The position numbers were made by a program, and so were the translations under genes. Source: Pseudoramibacter sp. (lineage in GTDB: Bacteria > Bacillota > Clostridia > Eubacteriales > Eubacteriaceae). Taken from it: DNA of 64,000 nt. The notes under the pieces are model-generated. The model saw only the letters and a program-made list of their open reading frames with translations. It searched no databases and was not told the origin of the DNA. The stretch covers positions 1,178,001 to 1,242,000 of the forward strand of contig NZ_JAKVLT010000001.1 in assembly GCF_022484225.1 (NCBI RefSeq), read 5' to 3'. Of the stretch, positions 8,007 to 17,500 are shown piece after piece. The first letter of the stretch is position 1, and every line of letters starts with the position of its first letter.

Positions 8007-9269
8007 ATGTTGATTCAGTTCAGTTGCCGTAATTTCAAGTCCATTAAAAATGAAGCGACCCTGAGTCTTCTAGCAGGAGCGGATAAGGAGCATCCCGAAA
8101 ATATAGTGGATTTCAGAGATGAGCGTATTCTTTCTCATGCAGCCATTTACGGTGCAAATGCGTCAGGGAAGAGCAATGTTATTCAAGCTTTAGCGACGGC
8201 AATAAATATTGTCAGAAAGTCCAACAGTCTCCAAATCAGCGAAGAAATCCCAGGCCTCGTGCCCTTTCTTTTGGACGACGAGAGCCGTTTAAAACCGACA
8301 ACCTTCGATTTTATTTTCACATATAACAATGTCAAATACAGTTACGGTTTTTCGGCTGATTGGCATCAAGTGTATGAAGAATATCTGTACGCGTATCGTT
8401 CCAATAGGGCGTCTAAGATTTTTGAACGGACTGAAACGGATCATTTCTCTTTTACGAAAGCCAACGCAAAGGCATTTGGAGAGTATGCTGAGAAAACGAC
8501 GCCCAACAAATTGTTTTTGGCGACAGCGACAGCATGGAATTGTGAGCAAACGAGAGATGCGTATCTTTGGTTTGTCGAAAAAATCGAGACGTTGACGGAC
8601 TTAGCGAAATTAGAGTCTTACGCTTTCTCAAAGTTCGAAAATAACAATGATGAAAATTTAAAGGCATTTATGATTCGGCTGCTCAAGAATGCAGATGTCA
8701 ATATTTCGGATTATCTGGTAAAAATGCAGGATGTGCCGGATGAGGCCATGCAGAAGAATGCGGTTTTTGCATTATTGAACCAAATAGGTGGGCCGGGACA
8801 ACTTAAAAAGGTTCGGATTTCGACAGCGCATCACGTCAAAACGCCGGAAGGCGAAAAACAGTACGCCCTTCCGCTGCGAGCAGAATCCCTGGGCACGCAG
8901 CGTTTGTTTTTTTACGGGCCGCTTTTGAAAGAGACCCTTGAACAGGGCAAGACGTTAATTATTGATGAGATCGACCGTAATCTGCACCCGTTGCTTGTGG
9001 AATCGATTGTTGATTTATTCCGCGGAAAGGGCGGTGCTGCTTCAGGCGCGCAGTTGATCTTTACAACACAGGACGTCAGTCTTTTAAGTTTGAAACATTT
9101 CAGGCGCGATCAGATCTACTTCACTGAAAAAGACAATCAGACTGGCATGACAGAACTTTATTCTCTTGACGAATTTTCGCCGAGAAAAGCTGAAAATATA
9201 CGCAAAGGTTATCTCCAGGGACGCTACGGCGCGATTCCAATGATCAATTTAGGAGGACTGCTGTCTTGA
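8007..9269 (+). CDS. rloA: RloA-like AAA ATPase (AbiLi/OLD-like)
   Basis: A 420-aa ATPase with the N-terminus MLIQFSCRNFKSIKNEATLS that opens AAA15/OLD-type SMC-like ATPases. Walker A GANASGKSNVI starts near residue 49, Walker B LIIDEIDRNLHP near 316-328, and a late FTTQDVSLL switch segment follows. The partner gene rloB overlaps its stop by TTGA. Such pairs (RloA/RloB, AbiLi/AbiLii) were first noted as restriction-linked ORFs and act in phage defence in related systems. The type I restriction locus 2 kb downstream fits this. ATG at 8007 follows AAGGGAGACGG. Codon use is more A/T-rich than in the housekeeping neighbours, suggesting transfer. Confidence 0.85.
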   Translation: MLIQFSCRNFKSIKNEATLSLLAGADKEHPENIVDFRDERILSHAAIYGANASGKSNVIQALATAINIVRKSNSLQISEEIPGLVPFLLDDESRLKPTTFDFIFTYNNVKYSYGFSADWHQVYEEYLYAYRSNRASKIFERTETDHFSFTKANAKAFGEYAEKTTPNKLFLATATAWNCEQTRDAYLWFVEKIETLTDLAKLESYAFSKFENNNDENLKAFMIRLLKNADVNISDYLVKMQDVPDEAMQKNAVFALLNQIGGPGQLKKVRISTAHHVKTPEGEKQYALPLRAESLGTQRLFFYGPLLKETLEQGKTLIIDEIDRNLHPLLVESIVDLFRGKGGAASGAQLIFTTQDVSLLSLKHFRRDQIYFTEKDNQTGMTELYSLDEFSPRKAENIRKGYLQGRYGAIPMINLGGLLS

Positions 9270-9889
9270 GAAAGGCTAAGCAAAAGAAAAGGGGACACCA
9301 TACTAGAAATCGCAAAAAAATAATCTGGATTGGAACAGAAGGCAGAAATAAAACGGAACGGTTGTATTTTTCTCATTTTAATCAAATGAATACAAAATAT
9401 GTTATTCATTTTGCGAAAGGGAATGATACGGACCCATATAAGATTGCGACAGCAGTAAGCGCATCGATGGGACTCCCGAAAGATCGCGAAAAGGGAGATC
9501 GTGCTTTTTGCGTCTTTGATACTGACGTCGATCCGAAAAAGGAGAAAAACATTCAGAATGCGCTGTCCTATTGTGAGAAGCAGGGAATTGAAACGATTTA
9601 TTCTAATCCCTGTTTCGAAATTTGGTATCTTCTACATTACACATACAGCACCCGAGAGTTTCGTAAAAACGAAGAGATTTTAAATGCGCTTATGAAATAC
9701 GTTCAAAATTATCAGAAAAATCAAGATTATTTCGAAATTCTATTTCCCAATGTATATACAGCTATAAAAAACGCAAAACGTTTGGAACAGTATCATGCGG
9801 AAAATAATCACACAGCAGAAATGACGTGTAATCCCAGCACACAGATATACAAGATCGTTGAATTATTTGTTTCGGATCAATCGAAATGA
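9266..9889 (+). CDS. rloB: RloB-like protein (TOPRIM-type nuclease partner)
   Basis: The 207-aa protein begins with a basic stretch and has the RloB pattern: IIWIGTEGRNKTERLYF (residues about 18-34), CVFDTDVDPK near 82-91 as a TOPRIM-like acidic motif, and SNPCFEIWYLLHY near 112. In known pairs this subunit is thought to be the nuclease effector controlled by the ATPase. It starts at TTG 9266, overlapping the rloA stop, with AGGAGG upstream, so the two are translationally coupled. It is markedly A/T-rich. Confidence 0.82.
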   Translation: MRKAKQKKRGHHTRNRKKIIWIGTEGRNKTERLYFSHFNQMNTKYVIHFAKGNDTDPYKIATAVSASMGLPKDREKGDRAFCVFDTDVDPKKEKNIQNALSYCEKQGIETIYSNPCFEIWYLLHYTYSTREFRKNEEILNALMKYVQNYQKNQDYFEILFPNVYTAIKNAKRLEQYHAENNHTAEMTCNPSTQIYKIVELFVSDQSK

Positions 9890-9898
9890 TCTTTTTCT

Positions 9899-9922
9899 TC
9901 CGCCTTTTGGCGGATTTTTTTT
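9899..9922 (+). terminator. Terminator after rloAB
   Basis: TCCGCC-TTTT-GGCGGA followed by T8. It matches the terminator at 7849-7870 in 22 of 24 positions counting flanking bases. Confidence 0.85.
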
Positions 9923-9952
9923 GCCTGAATTGCCCGTGGCGGATATCGAAGA

Positions 9953-9985
9953 TGATTTCGTTTAAAACTTAATGTGTGGCAAAAT
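9953..9985 (+). promoter_or_regulatory. Promoter-like repeat, copy 1 (before the CPBP gene)
   Basis: TGATTTCGTTTAAA followed by ACTTAATGTGTGGCAAAAT. It can be read as TTCGTT (9957-9962), 17 bp, TGTGG-CAAAAT (9980-9985). A near copy precedes hsdM at 11566-11598. A TATAAT at 10012-10017 is a second possible -10 for the CPBP gene. Confidence 0.45.
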
Positions 9986-10068
9986 CCATTTATTTTGGTC
10001 TTGATCGAAAGTATAATAGAGGCACTTTCTAAATATCATCTAACACGCTGTGCAGAAAGGAGATCATC

Positions 10069-10926
10069 ATGTATAGAGTTGAAGAAAGAATGTTCAAAGA
10101 ACAGGCCTATCGATATTTTTTATTCGGGATACTCGCCATTGCGGTTTCATTTTTCTTGAGCGATTGGATTTTGTGGGAGATGGCAAAGCATGCGAATCTT
10201 TCGGGGGATATTCGGGAAATTCTTGGCGAAGTTTTTCGTCTCGCAATTCTCATTGCCATCATTTTTGCGGGACACATGCAGAGCAGGATTTTGGCCTCTG
10301 ATCGGGAAAGTTTTGCCCATGGCTTGCTGACTGGGCTGCCGATTCTTGCCATTGCAATCGCGCAGCTGGTGCTCAGTTTCATCCAGGCGGATCCCGGATA
10401 TTTTTCCCATACCGAACTCGTCGTATCCACGATTACGATTTACACGCTCACCGGCATTTTTGAAGAATTGCTGTTTCGCGGCGTGGTCCTGAACGCTTTT
10501 CAGGATGCCTTTGCCAAAAAGCGTGCGAAAACCATCTGGGTGTCGCTCATTTTATCGGCACTGGCATTCGGACTGATGCATCTTACGAATCTGGCCTCAG
10601 GGCAAGATGGGGTGGGGACGCTGATGCAAGTCATCGAAGCGAGTGCCGCGGGGCTGTGCTTCGGCGCTGTTTATCTCAGATGCCGCAATATCTGGGTGGT
10701 TGTGATTTTGCACGCGATGACCGATTTGTCCCAATCCATTGGTACCAATGGGCAGACAGCCGTCGACGTGCAAAATACGAATGTCAATGCCGCGTCGTCC
10801 ATCCTCAGTATTCTGCCGTCCCTTGTTATATTGCTGGGTCTGACCCTATTTCTTTTAAGAAGATCCAAGATGGAAGCGATCGTTGAGGAGAAGCGTGAAG
10901 ATGGTGTTGAACCGCGTCAAGCTTAA
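10069..10926 (+). CDS. CPBP family intramembrane metalloprotease
   Basis: A polytopic membrane protein of 285 aa with about seven or eight hydrophobic segments. The CAAX/CPBP motifs are visible: FEELLFRGV near residue 130 (paired Glu and Arg), FGLMHLTN near 167, and HAMTDL near 215. Members process prenylated proteins in eukaryotes; many bacterial ones give self-immunity to bacteriocins or have no known substrate. AAAGGAG precedes the ATG at 10069. It lies between the RloAB pair and the type I restriction operon, but nothing ties it directly to defence. Confidence 0.85.
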   Translation: MYRVEERMFKEQAYRYFLFGILAIAVSFFLSDWILWEMAKHANLSGDIREILGEVFRLAILIAIIFAGHMQSRILASDRESFAHGLLTGLPILAIAIAQLVLSFIQADPGYFSHTELVVSTITIYTLTGIFEELLFRGVVLNAFQDAFAKKRAKTIWVSLILSALAFGLMHLTNLASGQDGVGTLMQVIEASAAGLCFGAVYLRCRNIWVVVILHAMTDLSQSIGTNGQTAVDVQNTNVNAASSILSILPSLVILLGLTLFLLRRSKMEAIVEEKREDGVEPRQA

Positions 10927-10993
10927 GTTGGTGATCGATACCAGTTTTGACATGTACGAAAAACACAAGCGATTATTTAAAGGGGTAAAATGA
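10901..10993 (+). CDS. Possible 30-residue small ORF between CPBP and the next gene
   Basis: ATG at 10901 opens a 30-codon frame that overlaps the end of the CPBP gene and ends in ATGATG, so its TGA overlaps the start of the next ORF. GAGGAG lies 11 bases upstream. The peptide is basic and has no known motif. It could be a coupling leader or chance. Confidence 0.25.
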   Translation: MVLNRVKLKLVIDTSFDMYEKHKRLFKGVK

Positions 10994-11286
10994 TGCAGGG
11001 AATATCTATGAACGAGTTGTATGACGTAATCTCAAATTCACATGATGTTGAGTTCACCTATGATGGAACCATGTATGTGCTGCAAACGGAAATCGATGGT
11101 GAAAATACCTTTCTCGTCATTTGGGACTGTACACCTGGCTCACCTAAATGTATAGCAAAATATTGTATACCTGACCAGAACACCATTCCTAAATCAGTAA
11201 TTGATAATATATTAGATGATCCCTGTTTTGACGGAAAGTCCTTTATGGATATTAAACAAGATGTTGTCGTAGATATCATTTATTAA
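10990..11286 (+). CDS. Hypothetical 98-residue acidic protein
   Basis: A small acidic soluble protein with no recognised domain. It starts MNELYDVISNSHDVEF after a possible MMQGIS leader and has a WDCTPGSPKCIAKYC stretch containing two Cys. Starts at 10990 or 10993 both follow AGGGG. The size, acidity and position resemble immunity-type or phage-borne small proteins, but this is only a resemblance. It is A/T-rich like other accessory genes here. Confidence 0.6.
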   Translation: MMQGISMNELYDVISNSHDVEFTYDGTMYVLQTEIDGENTFLVIWDCTPGSPKCIAKYCIPDQNTIPKSVIDNILDDPCFDGKSFMDIKQDVVVDIIY

Positions 11287-11290
11287 TTAT

Positions 11291-11498
11291 TTACCACGAG
11301 GTGCTTGAACTTGATTTGGCGCTTGAATCCGAATCCTTCGACGCATCATCGCCGCTTCCGCCCTTGAGTTTGTTGAGCGGCGATCGGTCGGAAATGTCAG
11401 TGAATGTGATCTCATCGCCGATGTCCCTCGGGGCGCTGGTGCTGTTCAAATCCTTTTCGACGATGGCGCTGCCGTTGACAGTGATCGACGCGTAACTG
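11291..11498 (-). pseudogene. Remnant of a C-terminus, probably a secreted or lipoprotein gene
   Basis: On the minus strand one frame ending in TAA at 11291-11293 reads about 68 residues without a start codon. It includes YASITVNGSAIVEKDLN, GDEITFTDIS and a Ser/Lys-rich low-complexity tail. An in-frame TGA and then TAA lie just upstream of it. The composition is coding-like, so this looks like the 3' remainder of a lost gene. I do not recognise the family. The rest of the 11287-11666 gap holds the hsdM promoter region. Confidence 0.4.
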
Positions 11499-11565
11499 AT
11501 TGAAACTCAATCCGTTTAACTGCGTTTTTTTCGTGAAATTGTACTTCCAGGATGCCGATAAGCGG

Positions 11566-11598
11566 TGATTTCGTTTAAACTTAAAAGTATGGTAAAAT
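11566..11598 (+). promoter_or_regulatory. Promoter of hsdMSR (repeat copy 2)
   Basis: TTCGTT (11570-11575), 17 bp, TAAAAT (11593-11598) with an extended -10 TGG. The block TGATTTCGTTTAAA and the -10 region match the segment before the CPBP gene. Confidence 0.6.
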
Positions 11599-11666
11599 AA
11601 GAAATAAATTTTATCATTTTTCAATAGAGAGGAGATCGGGAAATTCACCTTTTCCCGGGAAAATAT

Positions 11667-13235
11667 ATGGCAGTGGGCAACAACGAACGGGAAGAACTGC
11701 ACCGCGCGATCTGGGCGATTGCCGACGAGATGCGCGGGGCGGTGGACGGCTGGGATTTCAAGAATTACGTGCTTGGCGCGATGTTTTACCGCTATATTTC
11801 GGAGGATCTGGCGGCGTATATCGATCAGGGCGAGGAGGAAGCGGGCAATGCCGGCTTTCATTACGCTGAGATGGCGGACGCAGACGCGGAGGAAGCGCGC
11901 CAGGGTTTGATCGAGGAAAAAGGGTATTTTATCTTACCGAGCGATTTATTCGTGAATGTCTGTGCCCGGGCGGCCGATGATGAAAATCTTAATGAAACCC
12001 TCGAGGGGGTGTTCCGCCGGATTGAGGGTTCGACTTCAGGCAGCGAGTCCGAGACGGATTTCCGCGGCCTTTTCGACGATTTTAACGTGAACAGCAACCA
12101 GCTCGGCGGCACAGTGAAGCTGCGCAACAAGCGGCTGGTGAAGCTGCTCGAAGGGGTCCAGGATATGCAGCTCGGGACGATCACAGGCCACGGCAGCGAC
12201 ACCTTCGGGGACGCCTACGAGTATTTGATGACGATGTACGCGTCCAACGCGGGCAAATCCGGGGGCGAGTTTTTCACGCCGTCGGACGTGTCGATTCTGC
12301 TGACGCGTCTCGGCACAGTGGGGAAGACTTCGGTCAACAAGGTATACGATCCGGCGTGCGGCTCGGGCTCGCTGCTGCTCAAGTCCCTTGATCTTTTAGG
12401 TATGGACGGTGTAAAGCAGGGGTTTTTCGGTCAGGAGATCAATGTGACGACGTACAACCTGTGCCGGATCAATATGTTCCTTCACGGGGTAGGCTTCGAC
12501 CGGTTCGATATTGCCCTTGGCGACACGCTGACGGATCCGAAGCACTGGGACGACGAGCCTTTCGAGCTGATTGTTTCGAATCCGCCTTATTCGATCAAAT
12601 GGGAAGGCAAGGACAACCCGACCTTGATTAATGACCCGAGGTTTGCGCCGGCCGGGGTGCTGGCGCCGAAGAGCAAGGCGGACCTGGCGTTTATCCTGCA
12701 CTGCCTGTCGTGGCTTTCGCCGAGCGGGACGGCGTCGATCGTCTGTTTCCCGGGTGTGATGTACCGAGGCGGCGCGGAAAAGAAGATTCGGAAATTCCTT
12801 GTGGATAACAATTACATCGACGCGGTGATTCAGCTGCCGGCGAATCTGTTCTTCGGAACATCGATCGCGACGTGCATCATGGTGCTGAAGAAGAACAAAC
12901 AGGAGACGGGGATTTTGATGATCGACGCCTCGAACGAATTTGTGAAGGCGACGAACAACAACCGGCTGTCGGACGACAACATCGAGCACATTGTCGACGC
13001 CTTTGAAAAACGGGAAGCGGTCGAACATTTCGCCCACACCGCTTCTTACGACGAGGTGGTCGAGAATGATTACAATTTGTCAGTGTCGGCGTACGTCGAG
13101 CCGGAGGACACCCGGGAGCAGATTGATATTCAGGCGCTGAACGCGGAGCTGAAGACCCTTGTCGCGAAGGAGGACGAGCTGCGGCGCGCGATTGACGAGA
13201 TTGTCGCGGAGATTGAAGGTGGCGGCGATGAGTAA
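11667..13235 (+). CDS. hsdM: Type I restriction-modification system, methyltransferase subunit
   Basis: A 522-aa N6-adenine methyltransferase subunit. It opens with [27 protein letters not shown], the HsdM N-terminal domain. SAM motif [11 protein letters not shown] lies near residue 229 and the catalytic NPPYS near 305. With HsdS it methylates the target; with HsdR it forms the restriction complex. The purine-rich site GAGAGGAGAT lies 30 bases before the ATG, separated by a hairpin (CGGGAAA 11637-11643 / TTTCCCG 11651-11657). That fold would bring it closer, or GGGA just before the start may serve. The gene overlaps hsdS by 8 bp. Confidence 0.95.
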   Translation: MAVGNNEREELHRAIWAIADEMRGAVDGWDFKNYVLGAMFYRYISEDLAAYIDQGEEEAGNAGFHYAEMADADAEEARQGLIEEKGYFILPSDLFVNVCARAADDENLNETLEGVFRRIEGSTSGSESETDFRGLFDDFNVNSNQLGGTVKLRNKRLVKLLEGVQDMQLGTITGHGSDTFGDAYEYLMTMYASNAGKSGGEFFTPSDVSILLTRLGTVGKTSVNKVYDPACGSGSLLLKSLDLLGMDGVKQGFFGQEINVTTYNLCRINMFLHGVGFDRFDIALGDTLTDPKHWDDEPFELIVSNPPYSIKWEGKDNPTLINDPRFAPAGVLAPKSKADLAFILHCLSWLSPSGTASIVCFPGVMYRGGAEKKIRKFLVDNNYIDAVIQLPANLFFGTSIATCIMVLKKNKQETGILMIDASNEFVKATNNNRLSDDNIEHIVDAFEKREAVEHFAHTASYDEVVENDYNLSVSAYVEPEDTREQIDIQALNAELKTLVAKEDELRRAIDEIVAEIEGGGDE

Positions 13236-14421
13236 GTTGGACGATCTGATTCGGGAGTATTGCCCGGATGGGGTGGAGTATAAGAAGCTTGATGAAATAG
13301 CGACAATTACTCGAGGTGGCAATTTTCAGAAAAAAGATTTTTTAGATGAAGGAATCCCATGTATCCACTATGGACAAATTTATACAAAATATAATTTATT
13401 TGTAGACCAAACTTTGAGCTATATTTCAAAAGAGAAAAGTCAAAAACAAAAATTTGCTGAACCTGGCGATGTGATTATGGCTGTAACGAGCGAAAACATT
13501 GAAGATGTTTGTAAATGCGTTGCTTGGCTTGGATCTGAAAAATTAGCTGTCAGCGGACATACAGCCATTATTCATCATAATTTAAATCCTAAATATCTTG
13601 TTTATTATCTATCATCAGAAGCTTTTTATAAGCAAAAATTAAAATTGGTACATGGCACTAAGGTTATAGAAGTCACGCCAAAATCATTAGAAAATGTATT
13701 AATTCCCGTTCCGCCCTTGCCGGTGCAGCGTGAAATTGTCCGGATTCTGGACAATTTCACAGAGCTTACAGCAGAGCTTACAGCAGAGCTTACAGCTAGG
13801 GAAAAGCAGTATGAATATTATCGGGATAGGTTACTCACGTTTGATGAAAATAATCCAATCGGTTATGTCAAAATTGAAAATAAACAAATAAAAGATATTT
13901 GCGAAATCAGTAGGGGTAAAGTAATATCTAAAAAATACATTAGGGATTATGAAGGGAATTATCCAGTATATTCTTCTCAAACTGAAAATAATGGTGTTTT
14001 AGGAAAAATTGATACTTATGATTATGATGGGGATTATTTAACCTGGACAACAGATGGAGCAAATGCGGGAACGGTATTTTTTAGGCAAGGGAAATTTACT
14101 ATTACTAATGTTTGTGGTCTGCTAAGTGTGATCGCCGAAAATGTAAATATAAAATATCTATTTTACATTCTCAGAAGAGTTGCTCCTCAACATGTTAATA
14201 AGGGAATGGGAAATCCCAAATTAATGAGCAATGTTATGGGAAATATAAGAGTTCCTATTCCATCTTTATCTATTCAAGATAAAATTGTTTCAATTCTCGA
14301 TCGCTTTGATAAATTATGCCACGATATGACAATCGGTCTTCCAGCAGAAATTGAAGCGAGGCAGAAGCAGTACGCCTATTATCGGGATAAACTTTTGGAT
14401 TTCAAGCCGTTGGAGTCGTAA
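13228..14421 (+). CDS. hsdS: Type I restriction-modification system, specificity subunit
   Basis: The 397-aa protein has two target recognition domains (about 15-165 and 205-350), each followed by a conserved helix ending EARxKQYxYYRDxLL. After the first helix comes [20 protein letters not shown], coded by three 12-bp GAGCTTACAGCA units at 13762-13797. This matches the repeat that sets the spacer length of the bipartite target in EcoR124-type HsdS. The ATG at 13228 overlaps the hsdM end. The recognition domains are far more A/T-rich than hsdM or hsdR, as expected for swapped domains. Confidence 0.95.
   Translation: MSKLDDLIREYCPDGVEYKKLDEIATITRGGNFQKKDFLDEGIPCIHYGQIYTKYNLFVDQTLSYISKEKSQKQKFAEPGDVIMAVTSENIEDVCKCVAWLGSEKLAVSGHTAIIHHNLNPKYLVYYLSSEAFYKQKLKLVHGTKVIEVTPKSLENVLIPVPPLPVQREIVRILDNFTELTAELTAELTAREKQYEYYRDRLLTFDENNPIGYVKIENKQIKDICEISRGKVISKKYIRDYEGNYPVYSSQTENNGVLGKIDTYDYDGDYLTWTTDGANAGTVFFRQGKFTITNVCGLLSVIAENVNIKYLFYILRRVAPQHVNKGMGNPKLMSNVMGNIRVPIPSLSIQDKIVSILDRFDKLCHDMTIGLPAEIEARQKQYAYYRDKLLDFKPLES
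13762..13797 (+). repeat. Three 12-bp direct repeats in hsdS
   Basis: Three consecutive GAGCTTACAGC(A/T) units encode E-L-T-A three times in the central conserved region. Gain or loss of a unit stays in frame and inserts or removes four residues between the recognition domains. Confidence 0.95.
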
Positions 14422-14424
14422 ATT

Positions 14425-14538
14425 ATAAATAATAAAGAAAAGAAAATTCTTGAACTTTTACTTGAAGATCCGGGGTATTCCATGCCGCAGCTTGCGGCAT
14501 ATATAGGTTGCAGCCGAAAGACGATTTCTCAACATTGA
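14425..14538 (+). pseudogene. Winged-helix fragment between hsdS and hsdR
   Basis: In the frame directly after the hsdS stop, 37 codons read through KKILELLLEDPGYSMPQLAA, then YIGCSRKTISQH and a TGA. This is a recognisable helix-turn-helix. No start codon with a ribosome site is visible. The likely source is the C-terminal HTH of an AlbA_2/ATP-binding protein, a type often found between hsdS and hsdR. It seems to be a deletion scar. Confidence 0.55.
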
Positions 14539-14591
14539 ACCTGTCCCAATTTAGTATGTAAATTGAAATGAAAAGAGATGGAGAAGCACAT

Positions 14592-17500
14592 ATGTCATAC
14601 TTTAATATCGTCGCCGAGACGAACGAGAACACGGTCGTGACCGAATACAAGCCCGAGCGTCAAACCGACAAGAGCTACCAGAGCGAAGCCGACCTCGAAG
14701 CCACGTTCATTGAACACCTAGAGGAGCAGGGCTACACCTATCTGCCCATTCATCAGGAGGCCGACCTGATCACGAACCTACGCGCCTGCCTCGAACACCT
14801 CAACGGCATCACCTTCTCTGACGCCGAGTGGAAGCGCTTCTTCAACGCGTCCATTGCCAATGCCAACGACGGCATCGTCCAAAAGACCCGCAAAATTCAG
14901 GAGAACTACATCCAGTTGCTGACCCGGGACGACGGCACGCACAAGAACATCCGGCTCATCGACAAGAAAAATATCCACAACAACCGCCTTCAGGTCATCA
15001 ACCAGTACGAAAACGGCAAGGCGGAGGGCGCCAAATACGACAACCGCTACGACGTCACAATTCTCGTCAACGGCCTGCCCCTCGTTCACGTCGAGCTCAA
15101 GCGCCGGGGCGTGCCGATTCGCGAGGCCTTCAACCAGATTGAGCGCTACCAGCGCGATTCCTTCTGGGCCGGCTCCGGGCTTTTCGAGTACGTCCAGATT
15201 TTCGTGATCTCCAACGGCACTAACACGAAATACTACGCCAACTCCACCCGGAACAACGCCATCAAAGAGCGCGGCTCGGGCAGAATGAAAAAGACCAAGA
15301 CCAGCAACAGCTTCGAGTTCACGTCCTACTGGGCCGACGCGGGCAACACCATCATCCCGGACCTGCTCGACTTCACACGGACGTTCTTTGCGCGCCACAC
15401 GCTGCTCAACATCCTGACCCGGTATTGCATCTTCACGACAGAAAACATCCTGATGATCATGCGCCCGTACCAGATCACCGCCACCGAGCGGATATTGAAC
15501 CGCATCGAAATCGCCAACAACTACAAAAAATACGGCACCGTCGCCGGCGGCGGCTACATCTGGCACACGACCGGCTCAGGGAAAACCTTGACCTCGTTCA
15601 AGACCGCGCGCCTCGCGACCGAGCTGCCCTACATCGACAAGGTGCTCTTTGTCGTCGACCGCAAGGACCTGGACTACCAGACCATGAAGGAATACGACCG
15701 GTTCGAAAAGGGCGCGGCCGACTCCAACTCGTCCACCGCCGTGCTCGAGCGTCAGATGCGCGATCCCGAGGTGAAAATCATCATCACGACCATTCAGAAG
15801 CTTTCGACCTTCTGCAAAAAATACCCGAAGCACCCGGCCTACACCGCGCACATCGTCATCATCTTCGACGAATGCCACCGCAGCCAGTTCGGGGACATGC
15901 ACCAGCTCATCGTCAAGCGGTTTAAAAAATACCACTTGTTCGGCTTCACCGGCACGCCGATTTTCGCGGCCAACGCCGGCAGCCGCCGGGGCACCGACTT
16001 CACGACGGCCCAGGCCTTCGGCGACCAGCTCCACACCTACACCATCGTCGACGCCATCAACGATCACAACGTGCTGCCCTTCCGGGTCGACTACATCAAG
16101 ACCATGGACGAGGACGACGCCATCACCGACGAACAGGTCTGGGATATCGACCGGGAGCGGGCGTTCATGGCGCCGGGGCGCATCGAAGTCGTCACGCGCT
16201 ATATCCTCGACCATTTCGACCAAAAGACCTACCGCGGCGGCCGAACCTACGCCTTCAACGCGTTGACGAATATTGCCGACGTCGCCGCCGCTGGGCGCAA
16301 GACCATCGACGAAATCAAGACGCCGATGCGGCTCTCGGGGTTCAATTCGATTTTCGCCGTGGCCTCCATCGACGCGGCCAAGCTTTACTACAGCGAATTC
16401 AAGCGCCAGATGGCCGCGGACCCGTCGAAACAGCTGCGCGTCGCCGTGATCTACAGCTACGCCCCGAACGAGGAAGTCGGCGCCGGGCTTCTCAGTGAGG
16501 AAAACGCCGAGGACACCAAGGGCCTCGATCAGAGCAGCCGGGATTTCCTCGAGGGCGCCATCGATGACTACAACAGGATGTTCGGCACCGCCTACGACAC
16601 CTCGGGTGAGAAATTCCAAAACTATTACAAGGACGTGTCCCTGCGGATGAAAAACCGGGAGCTCGACCTGCTCATCGTCGTCAACATGTTTTTGACCGGG
16701 TTCGACGCGACGACCCTCAACACCCTCTGGGTTGACAAGAACCTGAAGATGCACGGCCTGATTCAGGCCTTCAGCCGCACCAACCGCATCCTCAACTCCG
16801 TCAAGACCTTTGGGAACATCGTCTGCTTCCGCAATCTCCAGAAGCAGGTGGACGAGGCCATCGCACTCTTCGGCGACAAGGACGCCGGCGGCGTCGTGCT
16901 GATCCGGAAATTCAAGGATTATTACGAAGGCTTCGACGAAGGCGGCCGGCACTACGACGGCTACGTCGAGCTGATCGACAAGCTCGTGAAAGGGTTCCCG
17001 CTGGACGAGCCGGCGATCACCGGGGAAGCGCGGCAAAAGGCCTTCATCCGGCTCTTCGGCGCGATACTGCGCATGCGCAACCTGCTGTCGGCCTTTGATG
17101 AGTTCACGGGACAGGAGCTCCTCCCCGAACGGGACTTTCAGAATTACGCCAGCCGCTATCAGGATCTGCAGGACATCTGGCGGAAGCGCGAGAAGAAAGA
17201 CAAGAAGGACATCAGCGACGACCTGGTCTTCGAGACCGAGCTGATCCGCCAGATCGAGATCAACATCGACTACATCCTGATGCTCGTGCAGAAATACCAC
17301 GATCAGCACGGGGCGGACAAGGAAATCCTCGTGACGATTCGGAACGCCGTCGACGCCAGCCCGACCCTTCGGAGCAAGAAGGCGCTGATCGAACAGTTTA
17401 TCGGCCAGCTGAGCGAGACGGACAAGGACATCGCCGACGCGTGGCAGCGTTTCGTCAGCGCACACATACGCGAGGACATGGACGCCCTCATTCAGGCCGA

